A stretch of DNA of 64,000 nt, from assembly GCF_007559025.1 (NCBI RefSeq), contig NZ_CP041765.1:3717501-3781500 (forward strand), read 5' to 3'. Positions 1 to 8,754 of this stretch are shown piece by piece. Source of the stretch: Tomitella fengzijianii. GTDB lineage: Bacteria > Actinomycetota > Actinomycetes > Mycobacteriales > Mycobacteriaceae. A model generated the notes under the pieces. That model worked only from the letters and a program-made list of their open reading frames with translations, did not search any database and was not told the origin of the DNA. Position numbers and translations under genes: made by a program. Each line of letters opens with the position of its first letter. The stretch's first letter is position 1.

Positions 1-419
1 TCAACGACGACCTGACGGTGGCCGGGCACGACGGCGTCTACGCGCTGGGCGACATCGCGCTGATCCCCGACACCCACGGCGGCAATGGCGGCAAGCCCGC
101 GTCGCTGCCGCAGCTGGGCTCGGTGGCGCAGCAGTCGGGGCAGCATGCCGCGCGCAACATTCTCGCGGACCTCGCGGGCCGCGACCGCACCGGATTCCGG
201 TACCGCGACAAGGGGATCATGGCGATGATCGGCCGCGGGGCGGCGGTCGCGGAGATCGGGCGCAGCCGTCGGCAGATCCAGGGGCACGTCGCGTTCCTGG
301 CGTGGCTGGGCGTGCACGTGATGCTGCTGCCCAGCGCGTGGCAGCGGGTCGCGGCGGTGACCTCGTGGGTCACCGACTACGGCACGTCGCTGCGGCCCCG
401 GCGCATCAATCTGGGCTGA
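1..419 (+). CDS. ndh: type II NADH dehydrogenase, C-terminal part
   Basis: Partial gene cut by the window start, read in frame from base 3. Type II NADH:quinone oxidoreductases pass electrons from NADH through FAD to menaquinone at the inner face of the membrane without pumping protons. Visible are the second FAD-contact motif VYALGDIA near the start, the PQLGSVAQQSGQHAARNI helix, and the family signature YRDKGIMAMIGRGAAVAEIG. A hydrophobic C-terminal stretch (AFLAWLGVHVMLLP) fits the membrane-anchoring helix. The N-terminal Rossmann fold lies outside the window, so other FAD-dependent disulfide-reductase-fold enzymes are not fully excluded. Confidence 0.85.
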   Translation, partial: NDDLTVAGHDGVYALGDIALIPDTHGGNGGKPASLPQLGSVAQQSGQHAARNILADLAGRDRTGFRYRDKGIMAMIGRGAAVAEIGRSRRQIQGHVAFLAWLGVHVMLLPSAWQRVAAVTSWVTDYGTSLRPRRINLG

Positions 420-474
420 CGGCAGCGCAATAATCACTCCCGGCCCGCGGCGCTCTGTCCCGGGCCTGCGCCAC

Positions 475-978
475 TCAATCCAGGGCAGCCCGTTCGGCGT
501 TCGCCGTCACGCGGCGCAGCAGGTCCAGCAGGACGGCGCGCTCTTCGTCGTCGAGCCCCGCCAGGAGGCGCCGGTCGCGTTCGACGCGCGCGGGGAAGAC
601 CTTCCGGACCAGTTCCCGGCCCGGGACGGTGATCCGCAGAAGCACCACCCGTTTGTCCTGATCCCACGTGTCGCGCTCCACGAGTCCCTTGCGCACCAGC
701 GCGTCGACGTACTTGGTGGTGGCGGCGGGACTGACCATCGTGGTGGTCGTGACCTCGCCGGGCCGCAGCGGATGGTCGCTGCGCACCAGCGCGCCGAGCA
801 CCTCGTACTCCCCGCGCGAGACCTCCGTGTGCGCCAGCTCGTGCTCGAGCGCGCGGAGGCTCAGCGTGCTGATGCGCGCGATGCGGACGATCACCTCGAC
901 GGGAGCGAGGCCGACGTCCGGGAACGCGGAATCCCATTCGTCGACGATCCTGTCGACCAGGTCGCCGTCGGGTTGCAT
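475..978 (-). CDS. MarR-family transcriptional regulator
   Basis: 167-residue winged-helix regulator. The wHTH spans about residues 50-125, with the recognition-helix region PAATTKYVDALVRKGLVER followed by the beta-wing DQDKRVVLLRIT, typical of MarR. It is divergent from the FUSC membrane protein that starts 72 bases away, so it most likely represses itself and that gene from the shared spacer. The spacer holds two TTTACTTGTG copies in direct repeat. Ligand unknown; an aromatic or phenolic compound would fit the neighbour, by inference only. Confidence 0.88.
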   Translation of the reverse strand: MQPDGDLVDRIVDEWDSAFPDVGLAPVEVIVRIARISTLSLRALEHELAHTEVSRGEYEVLGALVRSDHPLRPGEVTTTTMVSPAATTKYVDALVRKGLVERDTWDQDKRVVLLRITVPGRELVRKVFPARVERDRRLLAGLDDEERAVLLDLLRRVTANAERAALD

Positions 979-1011
979 ACGGACAGGTTAACGCATCGCA
1001 GCTCCAGTTAC

Positions 1012-1032
1012 TTTACTTGTGTTTTACTTGTG
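1012..1032. promoter_or_regulatory. direct repeats, candidate MarR operator
   Basis: Two identical 10-mers TTTACTTGTG at 1012-1021 and 1023-1032, one helical turn (11 bp) apart, in the divergent spacer between the MarR gene and the FUSC gene. They sit inside a larger imperfect palindrome running from AGTT at the left to AACT at the right. Position and spacing suggest the MarR binding site. The downstream FUSC start at 1050 has no obvious Shine-Dalgarno. Confidence 0.55.
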
Positions 1033-1049
1033 AACTATCATGATCGGCG

Positions 1050-2165
1050 ATGCGCACTCCGACCCCCGCTCCCGGCCTCTCCGCCCCCGACCCCACCGCA
1101 CTCCGCAGCCACGTGCACCGCGCGCGCACTGCGGCCCGGCATTCCCGCGACCGGTCGACGTGGCGCCGCGCGTTCACCCTCAACCCCGCGTCCCCGAGCC
1201 TCGTCCCGGCGCTGCGGGTGGGCGTCGCCACCGCGCTCGTCCTCGTCGTCGGCGGCGCACTGGGGCACACGGAGCTGGCCGCCCTGGCCGGCCTGGGTGC
1301 CATCACCGCGGCTTTCGCCCGCGGAGAGCCGTACCGGCGGCGCGCGGGCAAGACGGCCGTGGCCGGGTCGACGATCATCGGGTCGATCCTGCTCGGCTCG
1401 GCCCTCACCGGCACACCCATGCTCCTGCAGATCGCGGTGCTGTCGGTTGCCGGCGGCGCGGGAGCCTGGCTGCTCGCGTCCTTGCGCATCATCGGGCCGG
1501 GCGCCGTCGTGATCGTGTTCGCGGGGTCGGCGGCCGCGATGACCGGCGACCTGCCCCGGGCCGCGCTGGCGACGGCGCTCGGCGTCGCGGTCGGCTGGTT
1601 GTGCGCGATGGCGCCGGTGACCCGGGCTCCCGAGCACGGCACCGACGAGGAACGCCGGTGGATCCGATCCGGCCTGACGCGGCTGGCCTCGGCCGAGTTC
1701 CTCGGCGCCGGGGCGCGGATCACCGTCGCCGCCCTCGTCGCCGGCCTGGTGGCCTTGGGGGTGGGCCTCGAGCATCCTCTGTGGGCATCGATGGGCGCCA
1801 CTGCGGCGCTGCAGTCCATCACCTTCGCCAGCACGGTGCAGCGCTCGATCCAGCGGCTCGTCGGCAACGTCACCGGCGCAGCGGTGGCGCTGGCCTTCAT
1901 CGCGGCGGGATTGGGGTTCTGGCCGACCGCCGCCGCCATCGTCGCCCTGCAGGTCCTCACCGAGCTGACGATCGCCCGCAACTACGCGGTGGCCACCACC
2001 GCGATCACCCCGATGGCGCTGCTCATGATGGGACTCAGCGGCGGGCTGACCACTTCGATGGCGCTCAGCCGCGTCGCCGACACGGCGATCGGCGTGATCG
2101 TGGGCGTGGTGATCGCGGCCATGACCATCCACCCCGACGACACGCAGCATCTCGCTCGCGCGTAG
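1050..2165 (+). CDS. FUSC-family membrane protein, putative aromatic-acid/drug exporter
   Basis: 371-residue integral membrane protein. After a basic 50-residue N-terminus, hydrophobic segments begin near residue 55 and continue to about 190. A second hydrophobic block starts near residue 222, giving the duplicated membrane layout of fusaric-acid-resistance (FUSC) proteins. Known members export aromatic carboxylates, but many actinobacterial paralogues are uncharacterised. It is divergent from a MarR gene whose candidate operator overlaps its promoter, consistent with inducible efflux. The start is chosen at ATG 1050; the transcript may be leaderless or nearly so. Confidence 0.75.
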   Translation: MRTPTPAPGLSAPDPTALRSHVHRARTAARHSRDRSTWRRAFTLNPASPSLVPALRVGVATALVLVVGGALGHTELAALAGLGAITAAFARGEPYRRRAGKTAVAGSTIIGSILLGSALTGTPMLLQIAVLSVAGGAGAWLLASLRIIGPGAVVIVFAGSAAAMTGDLPRAALATALGVAVGWLCAMAPVTRAPEHGTDEERRWIRSGLTRLASAEFLGAGARITVAALVAGLVALGVGLEHPLWASMGATAALQSITFASTVQRSIQRLVGNVTGAAVALAFIAAGLGFWPTAAAIVALQVLTELTIARNYAVATTAITPMALLMMGLSGGLTTSMALSRVADTAIGVIVGVVIAAMTIHPDDTQHLARA

Positions 2166-2510
2166 AGGTGCGCCGCCGTCGGCAGGCCCCATCCGGACGT
2201 CCGAAGGTGATACACATCACGATTCCACAACGATTCAGTTCACCCGCGAAGTTCCGTCGCCGACCCTGGTGGACCTTGTGAAACACTCCGAATCCGGATG
2301 CATGGGAACGGCCACCCCGGCATTCGCATGATTGGCCACGGCAGGTTCGCATACGTAACGTCGGCCACCCGACGGTGACCGCGGCCCCCGCACCGGCATG
2401 AAGGAGACAGGACCGCCGGTGAACGGCCCAGACCCCTGGGCGCGGCACCCGCAACGCCGATCGAGATCGCGCCGCACGCCCGCGCGGACGACATCGACGG
2501 AGGAGGACCT
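2166..2510. other. gene-free spacer with a CRP-like site
   Basis: 345 bases between the FUSC gene and the MHS transporter. No convincing gene is seen. It contains the palindrome GTGATACACATCAC (listed separately) and, at its end, a strong Shine-Dalgarno (GGAGGAGG) for the transporter. The long leader (about 290 bases from the palindrome to the start codon) could hold the promoter, but no clear -10/-35 pair stands out. Confidence 0.6.
2207..2220. promoter_or_regulatory. CRP/GlxR-type binding site
   Basis: Perfect palindrome GTGATACACATCAC, i.e. GTGA-N6-TCAC, the core of the site bound by actinobacterial CRP/GlxR cAMP receptors. It lies upstream of the MHS-family carboxylate/osmolyte transporter, suggesting carbon-status control of uptake. 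No CRP gene is in the window. Confidence 0.65.
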
Positions 2511-3980
2511 ATGCGCACAGACGCAGGGCTGCCCGACGACGCCGACGGGACGGGCGCACAAGGCCCACGGCCGGGCGGCGCGTCCGGAGGCTCCGAGACA
2601 GTCCCGGACGGCGGGGTCGTGGCCACGGACGAGGTCACCGGCACGCCCGATCCCGAGACCCCGGAGGGGCGGCGCCTGCTGCGCCGGGTGATCGCGGCGT
2701 CCGCGATCGGCAATGCCACCGAGTGGTACGACTACGGCGTCTTCGCCGCCACGGCCACCTACATCGGCGACGCGTTCTTCCCCGGCGAGCTCTCGACCCT
2801 GTCGACGATGCTCACCTTCGCGATCTCCTTCGTGCTCCGCCCGATCGGCGGCATGATCTGGGGGCCCATCGGCGACCGGATCGGCCGCAAGGCCGTGCTG
2901 GCGACGACGATCCTGCTGATGTCGGCGGCGACGTTCCTGATCGCGTTCATCCCGTCGCACGCCAGCATCGGCGTGGCGGCCCCGATCCTGCTCGTGCTCC
3001 TGCGCGTGATCCAGGGCTTCTCCACCGGCGGCGAGTACGGCGGCGCCGCGACCTTCATGGCGGAGTACTCGCCCGACAAGCATCGCGGCAAGTACGGCAG
3101 CTTCCTGGAGTTCGGCACCCTCGCCGGCTTCGTCATGGGCGCCGCAGTCGTGCTGATCTGCCAGACCGCGATGACCGAGGCCGCGATGGGCGACTGGGGC
3201 TGGCGCATCCCGTTCCTCATCGCCGCGCCGCTGGGCCTGGTGGGCTGGTATCTGCGGTCGAAGATGTCGGACACGCCCGTGTTCACCGAGGCCGAGAGCA
3301 GCGAGTCCACCGAGATGGAGGGCTCCGCCTGGCAGCGGATGGTCGACCTGGTGCGCGACTACCGTGGGCCGATCTTCACCATGTTCGGCATGGTGATCGC
3401 GCTCAACGTGGTGCAGTACACGCTGCTCACCTATCAGCCGACCTACCTCGAGAACAAGATCGGCATGAGCGAGGACTCGACCACCCTGCTGATCCTCATC
3501 GGCGAGCTCGTCATGATGGCGGTGATCCCGTTCATCGGCCGGTGGTCGGACTCGACGGGTCGAAAACCCATGTGGCGGGCGTCGCTGATCAGCCTGTTCA
3601 TCCTGGCGATACCCATGTATTGGCTCATGGGGCAGGGCTTCGGCTGGGCGCTGCTGGGGTTCGCCGTGCTGGGGCTGCTGTATCTGCCGCAGCTGGCGAC
3701 GATCTCCGCGACGTTCCCGGCCATGTTCCCCACCCACGTGCGCTACGCCGGCTTCGCGCTGAGCTACAACGTGGCGACGGCGGCCTTCGGCGGCACCGCC
3801 CCGTTCATCAACGACGCGGCCATCAGCGGCACCGGATGGGACCTGTTCCCGGCGCTGTACATGATGATCGCGTGCGTGATCGGCATGGTGGCCGTGCATT
3901 TCCTACGCGAGACCGCCGGCTGTTCGATCCGCGGCACCGGGATCCCCGGTGCGGCGCCGGAGCCCGTGGCCGCCCGCTGA
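2511..3980 (+). CDS. MFS transporter, metabolite:H+ symporter (MHS) family
   Basis: 489-residue major facilitator of the ProP/ShiA/KgtP type, which imports osmolytes or organic acids with protons. A hydrophilic, Gly/Asp-rich extension of about 55 residues precedes the first membrane helix. The motif NATEWYDYG (residues 68-76) and RVIQGFSTGGEYGGA are hallmark MHS sequences, and the loop motif GDRIGRKAVL follows helix 2. The start ATG 2511 has a strong Shine-Dalgarno GGAGGAGG 4 bases upstream. A CRP-like site lies upstream and a clear hairpin terminator at 4004-4031. The substrate cannot be read from sequence; the long acidic N-terminus is unusual for the family. Confidence 0.88.
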   Translation: MRTDAGLPDDADGTGAQGPRPGGASGGSETVPDGGVVATDEVTGTPDPETPEGRRLLRRVIAASAIGNATEWYDYGVFAATATYIGDAFFPGELSTLSTMLTFAISFVLRPIGGMIWGPIGDRIGRKAVLATTILLMSAATFLIAFIPSHASIGVAAPILLVLLRVIQGFSTGGEYGGAATFMAEYSPDKHRGKYGSFLEFGTLAGFVMGAAVVLICQTAMTEAAMGDWGWRIPFLIAAPLGLVGWYLRSKMSDTPVFTEAESSESTEMEGSAWQRMVDLVRDYRGPIFTMFGMVIALNVVQYTLLTYQPTYLENKIGMSEDSTTLLILIGELVMMAVIPFIGRWSDSTGRKPMWRASLISLFILAIPMYWLMGQGFGWALLGFAVLGLLYLPQLATISATFPAMFPTHVRYAGFALSYNVATAAFGGTAPFINDAAISGTGWDLFPALYMMIACVIGMVAVHFLRETAGCSIRGTGIPGAAPEPVAAR

Positions 3981-4003
3981 CGGCCCCGCCCCGACCGGAG
4001 GAG

Positions 4004-4037
4004 CCCGGCACGTCCACTGGGACGTGCCGGGTTCTTC
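4004..4037 (+). terminator. rho-independent-type terminator
   Basis: Perfect 12-bp stem CCCGGCACGTCC / GGACGTGCCGGG with a 4-base loop (ACTG), followed by a short pyrimidine run TTCTTCC. It sits 23 bases after the MHS transporter stop codon. Confidence 0.85.
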
Positions 4038-4097
4038 CGTCTGCGCGCACTTCCTCGCCGACCCCCCGTCGCCGTGTCGGGACTCACACGCGAATTG

Positions 4098-4143
4098 TTA
4101 GTTGTATTGCGCAACCAGTTGTATGGTTGACGAAAGCAACTAA
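4098..4143. promoter_or_regulatory. nested inverted repeats, candidate MarR operator/promoter
   Basis: Outer inverted repeat TTAGTTG (4098-4104) / CAACTAA (4137-4143) encloses a second palindrome centred on TTGCGCAA (4107-4114, with GTTG/CAAC arms). The region is AT-rich against its surroundings and lies 70 bases before the exporter start. The MarR gene at the end of this operon is the likely ligand-responsive repressor. Confidence 0.6.
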
Positions 4144-4212
4144 TACCGCCGGGCGCGTCCTCGCTGCCCGGCGCTTGGACCTCTTACACGTTCTTTCGAG
4201 GGATGCACCTGG

Positions 4213-5946
4213 ATGAGTACCGCCGAAACCACACGAAACGCCCCGCCCGACCCCCCTTCCGCAGGCACCGCACCGATGAGCCACCGCGCTGTGCTGCTGG
4301 CTCTGTCCGGACTGCTCATGGCGATGTTCGTCGCCATGCTCTCGTCCACCGTCGTGTCCACGGCCCTGCCGCGGATCGTCGCCGACCTCGGCGGCAGCGA
4401 AGCCGGCTACACCTGGGTCGTCACCGCGTCGCTGCTGACGATGACCGCGACCACGCCCATCTGGGGCAAGTTCGCCGACCTGTTCAGCAAGAAGGCCCTC
4501 ACGCAGTTGGCGCTGCTGATCTACCTGGCCGGCTCGATCGTCGCCGGCCTGGCGGACGGGATCGGCGTCCTCATCGTCGCCCGCCTCATCCAGGGCATCG
4601 GCATGGGCGGCCTGTCCGCGCTGGTGCAGATCGTGATCGCGAGCATGATCACGGCGCGTGACCGCGGCAAGTACTTCGGTTACCTCGGCGCCGTCTTCGC
4701 GGTGGCCACGGTGAGCGGACCGCTGCTGGGCGGGTTGCTCGTGGACGCGACGGCGCTCGGCGACGCGCTTCCCGGCTACATGTCCGGCGACGCCTGGCGC
4801 TGGTGCTTCTACGTGGGCGTGCCGTTCGCCGTCATCGCGTTCGCAGTGCTGCAGAAGACACTGCACCTGCCCACCGTCAAGCGCGACGTGTCCATCGACT
4901 ACGTGGGCGCCACACTCATCACGGCCGGCGTGTCCGTGCTGCTCGTCTGGGTTTCGCTGGGCGGCTCGCAGTTCGAGTGGGGCTCGGCGCTGAGCATCGG
5001 CATGCTCGTCGGCGGCCTCGCGCTGCTGGCGCTGTTCGTGTGGGCGGAGACCCGTGTCCGCGAACCGATCATCCCCCTGCACCTGTTCAAGGACCGCACC
5101 ACCAGCCTCGCCGTGTTCGCGTCGGTGATGGTGGGCGTGGCGATGTTCGCCGGAACGGTCTTCCTGGTGCAGTACTTCCAGCTCTCCCGCGGCATGAGCC
5201 CCACCAAGGCCGGCCTGATGACCCTGTTCCTCGTGGGCGGCGTCCTGGTGTCGTCGGTGGTGTCCGGCCGTCTCATCGCCGCCAAGGGCAAGTGGAAGCG
5301 CTTCCTCATCTTCGGCTCGGTCGTACTGATGGCGGGCACGATCCTGCTGAGCACGATCAACTCCACCATGCCGGTCGTCGTCGTGGGCATCTACATGACG
5401 GTCCTCGGCATCGGCGTCGGCTGCCTCAACCAGAACCTGGTGCTGGCGGTCCAGAACAACGCGGCGCAGAAGGACATCGGGTCGGCCAGTTCGCTGGCAT
5501 CGTTCATGCGCACCATGGGCGGGGCCATCGGCGTCTCCGCGCTGGGGACCGCGCTCGGGCACAAAGTCGCGGCCTCGATCTCCGGCGCCGCCCACTCCGA
5601 CCCCGAGGTCGGCAAGGCCATGATGAGCGTCGACACCCACCAGATCCCCGACGTCACCACGCTCGGTGATGTGCTGCGTCCCGTGTACGAGCATGCCTAC
5701 GGGTCGGGCGTCGCCCAGGTGTTCCTGTTCTCGGTCCCGTTCGCCATCCTGGCGTTCGTCGCCGTGCTGTTCATCAAGGAGGTGCCGCTGCGCGAGACCA
5801 TCGAGCGCGAGGACGAGCTCGCCGACCTGGAGGCGGAGTCCGGCGATGCCCCCGGCGACGGTGACGACGGGCCGGACGCTGACCCTGCTGCAACGCCGGG
5901 AGCCTCCGGTCCCGCGGACACCCCCTCCGGCGTAAAGGTAAGCTGA
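4213..5946 (+). CDS. MFS multidrug exporter, DHA2 (EmrB/QacA) family
   Basis: 577-residue, probably 14-helix drug:H+ antiporter. The N-terminal half shows the DHA2 pattern: STVVSTALPRIVADLGGSEAGYTWVVTASLLT after helix 1 (about residues 45-77), KFADLFSKKALTQL loop, RLIQGIGMGGL, and GPLLGGLLVD at the end of helix 5. A hydrophilic Asp/Gly/Pro-rich tail fills the last 45 residues. It is followed after 6 bases by a MarR gene, so the two are one transcription unit, and an inverted-repeat operator lies upstream. Substrate unknown. Confidence 0.88.
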   Translation: MSTAETTRNAPPDPPSAGTAPMSHRAVLLALSGLLMAMFVAMLSSTVVSTALPRIVADLGGSEAGYTWVVTASLLTMTATTPIWGKFADLFSKKALTQLALLIYLAGSIVAGLADGIGVLIVARLIQGIGMGGLSALVQIVIASMITARDRGKYFGYLGAVFAVATVSGPLLGGLLVDATALGDALPGYMSGDAWRWCFYVGVPFAVIAFAVLQKTLHLPTVKRDVSIDYVGATLITAGVSVLLVWVSLGGSQFEWGSALSIGMLVGGLALLALFVWAETRVREPIIPLHLFKDRTTSLAVFASVMVGVAMFAGTVFLVQYFQLSRGMSPTKAGLMTLFLVGGVLVSSVVSGRLIAAKGKWKRFLIFGSVVLMAGTILLSTINSTMPVVVVGIYMTVLGIGVGCLNQNLVLAVQNNAAQKDIGSASSLASFMRTMGGAIGVSALGTALGHKVAASISGAAHSDPEVGKAMMSVDTHQIPDVTTLGDVLRPVYEHAYGSGVAQVFLFSVPFAILAFVAVLFIKEVPLRETIEREDELADLEAESGDAPGDGDDGPDADPAATPGASGPADTPSGVKVS

Positions 5947-5952
5947 CGTGCG

Positions 5953-6423
5953 ATGACGGCCACTGATGCGGGGATCTCACCTGCCGATGCACTCGAGTTC
6001 AGCGCGGTGCGCGGCATCGAGTACGAGTTGCGCACACTGGTGCGGCGGATCCGCCTGAGCAAGGCCGAGGTGGCCCGCAAGATCCACGAGGAGATGCCGC
6101 CGTCCACGTACACCGTGTTCGTCGTCGTCGCGGAGCACCAGCCCACGCGGGCGGGCGAGATCGCCGAGGTGCTGGACATGGACAAGAGCGTGATCAGCCG
6201 GCACCTCGCCGCGCTGACGGAGCTGGGCCTGATCCGCCGCGACTGCGATCCGGACGACCGCCGCTCGCACACCGTCTCGCTGACGGAACTCGGCGTCGGG
6301 AAGGTGCGCGAGGCGATAGCCATGCGCTGGGAGGACATCTCCGCGCGGCTCGAGGGCTGGACCCGTCAGGACCTCGACGCGTTCGTCGCGCAGTTGCAGC
6401 GGTTCAACGCGGCCATCGAATGA
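5953..6423 (+). CDS. MarR-family transcriptional regulator
   Basis: 156-residue winged-helix protein. The recognition region AEVLDMDKSVISRHLAALTELGLIRRD is followed by the wing CDPDDRRSHTVSLTELG, with a dimerisation helix at each end. It starts 6 bases after the DHA2 exporter stop and is therefore cotranscribed with the pump. This arrangement is typical of an autorepressor released by the pump's substrate. The nested palindrome at 4098-4143 is the likely target. Confidence 0.88.
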   Translation: MTATDAGISPADALEFSAVRGIEYELRTLVRRIRLSKAEVARKIHEEMPPSTYTVFVVVAEHQPTRAGEIAEVLDMDKSVISRHLAALTELGLIRRDCDPDDRRSHTVSLTELGVGKVREAIAMRWEDISARLEGWTRQDLDAFVAQLQRFNAAIE

Positions 6424-6445
6424 GCCGCGGCCATAGGGTGGGGGA

Positions 6446-7333
6446 ATGAGCAGTCCCCGTCCCGCGTCTCCGCTCGTCGGAGCGCGTGTGCTCCGAGACC
6501 TGGTCGCGTCGGCCACGCCGCCGGTGCTGCTGGACGTGCGCTGGGCCCTGTCGACGGGGTCCGACCGTGCCGCGTTCGACGACGGGCACATCCCGGGCGC
6601 CCGGTTCATCGACCTGGACGCGGAGCTCGCCGGACCGCCCGGGCCCGGCGGGCGCCACCCGCTCCCGTCGGCCGGGGCGTTCGGGGAGTCGATGCGCGCG
6701 GCCGGTGTCGGCCGCGGATCGACCGTCGTCGCCTACGACGCGGGCCCGGCCACGGCCGCCGCGCGCGTGTGGTGGCTGCTCCGGCACTTCGGGCATGAGG
6801 ACGTTCTGGTGCTCGACGGCGGCCTGGCGGGGTGGCGTGCGCAGGGGTATCCCGCCGAGTCATCCGGCGACGGAACCGAGAGCGGCCTCCCCGCGCCACG
6901 CGGCGACTTCCGTTGCGGGCCCGCACCGTCCGCGGGACCGGGCTCGGCGCTCGAGGCGGAGGACGTCCCGGCCTTCACGGCACGCGGCCTGCTGATCGAC
7001 GCGCGGGCGGCGGAACGGTTCCGCGGCGACGCCGAGCCCGTCGACCCCGTCGCCGGGCACATCCCCGGCGCCGTGAACCGGCCGACCACCGACAACGTGC
7101 GCGACGACGGGACGTTCCTGCCGGCGGAGGAGCTGCGGCGGCAGTTCGGCGCACTGTTCGACGGAATCGGCAGCGGGCCGGACGAGCTGGCCGCCTACTG
7201 CGGCTCGGGCATCACTGCCGCACACGAGGTGCTGGCGCTGCAGATCGCGGGGATCCCGGCACGCCTCTACCCCGGTTCGTGGTCGCACTGGATCACCGAT
7301 CCCGCGCGGCCCGTCGCCACCGGCGACCGCTGA
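6446..7333 (+). CDS. thiosulfate/3-mercaptopyruvate sulfurtransferase
   Basis: 295-residue protein made of two rhodanese domains. The N-terminal inactive one begins with VLLDVRWAL...HIPGARFIDLD, and the catalytic one carries GHIPGAVNRP and the loop CGSGITA with the sulfur-accepting Cys252. A CGSG(I/V)TA loop is the form usual in 3-mercaptopyruvate sulfurtransferases (SseA type); thiosulfate activity is also possible. Cytoplasmic, moving sulfane sulfur to cyanide or thiols. It starts 22 bases after the MarR stop, but no functional link is evident. Confidence 0.88.
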   Translation: MSSPRPASPLVGARVLRDLVASATPPVLLDVRWALSTGSDRAAFDDGHIPGARFIDLDAELAGPPGPGGRHPLPSAGAFGESMRAAGVGRGSTVVAYDAGPATAAARVWWLLRHFGHEDVLVLDGGLAGWRAQGYPAESSGDGTESGLPAPRGDFRCGPAPSAGPGSALEAEDVPAFTARGLLIDARAAERFRGDAEPVDPVAGHIPGAVNRPTTDNVRDDGTFLPAEELRRQFGALFDGIGSGPDELAAYCGSGITAAHEVLALQIAGIPARLYPGSWSHWITDPARPVATGDR

Positions 7334-7454
7334 GCGCCCGGCGCACCCGCCGGCCTCCCGCGCGGTGCCGACTCGATCACGCCGGCGGCGACGCACACCC
7401 CCGGTAGGTATCGTGGCGGTCGACGTGACCATGAATGCCGGCGGGAGGATCCGG

Positions 7455-7901
7455 GTGCAGCAGGATCGATCGGCAGGGCGGCGCGGCGCGATGCACCCGG
7501 GGCGCGGACTGCTCGCGCTCATCGCCGCCGCGCTCATGGTCCTGGCCGCCCCGGCGGGCGTCGCCGCCGCGCAGTGCCTCGGCGCGCCGATGACACACGC
7601 GCAGGGCCACTCGGGTACTTCGATCCCCGTGGATGCCTCCGGGACGGCGAATGCGATCGATCACGGCGCGCATGAGCCCTGCGGCGCGGTGCACGAGTGC
7701 TGCACCCACCAGTGCATCGCGCCGGGGACGACGGCGCCCGCCGCGCTTCCGCTCGGAACGCCGGTCCCCGCGGCGCCCCTCACCCCCTACGCCCAGCTGC
7801 ACGGTGGCCCCGCCGCCGTCGGCGACTCGGGCCCGGCGATACGGCCGGTGCCGCCATGGGCGCATCCCACATTGGAACTCCTGGCGATCCTGCGCGTGTG
7901 A
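7455..7901 (+). CDS. exported Cys/His-containing protein, DUF6153-like
   Basis: 148 residues from GTG 7455, chosen because GGGAGGA lies 5 bases upstream; longer in-frame versions lack a ribosome site. A basic start, a hydrophobic segment (LLALIAAALMVLAAPAGVAAAQ) and an AAA-Q border look like a signal peptide. The mature part has a compact Cys/His patch (HEPCGAVHECCTHQC) and a Pro/Ala-rich C-terminus. Small proteins of this kind commonly precede DUF305 lipoproteins in actinobacteria, as here. A metal, possibly copper, role is inferred from that pairing and from the Cys/His patch. Confidence 0.6.
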   Translation: MQQDRSAGRRGAMHPGRGLLALIAAALMVLAAPAGVAAAQCLGAPMTHAQGHSGTSIPVDASGTANAIDHGAHEPCGAVHECCTHQCIAPGTTAPAALPLGTPVPAAPLTPYAQLHGGPAAVGDSGPAIRPVPPWAHPTLELLAILRV

Positions 7902-8004
7902 TGGGCGCGCCCCGCCCCGGACACACCCCGGGCGGCCCCCTATCGACTCTCGCGTGCGGCGCCGCATTCGGCGCCGCCCACCATCGTGATCCAGGAGGAT
8001 ACCC

Positions 8005-8748
8005 ATGCGTACCACCACCTTCCGCCGTTCCCTGCAGTCGAAGCCGGTCCTCGCCGTCTCGGCGGTCGCCGTGTCCGCGCTGGTGCTCGCCGGCTGCGGC
8101 TCGGGCGACGCGGACTCCGACGCCGCCGCCACGCCCACCGCGAGCGTCGGTGCCACCGCCGCCGAGGGCGACGGAAACGAGGGCACCGACGCCGCGCAGG
8201 CGCAATTCAACGACGACGACGTCGCCTTCGTCGAAGGCATGTACCCGCACCACGCCCAGGCCATCGAGATGACCGACATGGTCGACGGCCGCACCGACAA
8301 CGCCGACCTGATCGCGCTCGCGCAGCAGATCGACGCCGCCCAGGGCCCGGAGATGGACACGATGACCACGATGTTCGAGCAGTGGGGCCTGCCCGCCCCC
8401 ACCGCGGACGGCGGCCACGACATGGGCGACATGGGCGGCGGGCACGACATGGGTGACGGGGCCGACTCGAGCGACTCGGCCGACAACGGCCAGGACCAGG
8501 GCGGCCACGAGATGACCGGCATGATGACGGACGAGCAGATGGACCAGCTCATGGCCGCCTCCGGCCCGGAGTTCGACCGCATGTGGCTGGAGATGATGAT
8601 CCAGCACCACGAGGGCGCCGTCGAGATGTCGCAGGAGGTGCTCGGCTCCGGGACCAACCCGCAGGTGCAGAAGATGGCGCAGGCGATCATCGACGGCCAG
8701 GAGGCCGAGATCGGGCAGATGCAGGAGATGCTGCAGAGCGGCTCCTGA
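8005..8748 (+). CDS. DUF305 lipoprotein
   Basis: 247-residue lipoprotein. The signal peptide ends in lipobox LAGC (Cys31), followed by an Ala/Asp/Thr linker and then the DUF305 ferritin-like helical domain. The domain signature FVEGMYPHHAQAIEM recurs near the C-terminus as MMIQHHEGAVEMSQ. Between them lies a His/Met/Asp-rich insert with three HDMG repeats, a plausible metal-binding stretch. Cell-surface location is expected. DUF305 proteins often occur with copper genes; here only the DUF6153-like neighbour supports that. Confidence 0.85.
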   Translation: MRTTTFRRSLQSKPVLAVSAVAVSALVLAGCGSGDADSDAAATPTASVGATAAEGDGNEGTDAAQAQFNDDDVAFVEGMYPHHAQAIEMTDMVDGRTDNADLIALAQQIDAAQGPEMDTMTTMFEQWGLPAPTADGGHDMGDMGGGHDMGDGADSSDSADNGQDQGGHEMTGMMTDEQMDQLMAASGPEFDRMWLEMMIQHHEGAVEMSQEVLGSGTNPQVQKMAQAIIDGQEAEIGQMQEMLQSGS

Positions 8749-8754
8749 TGCCGT

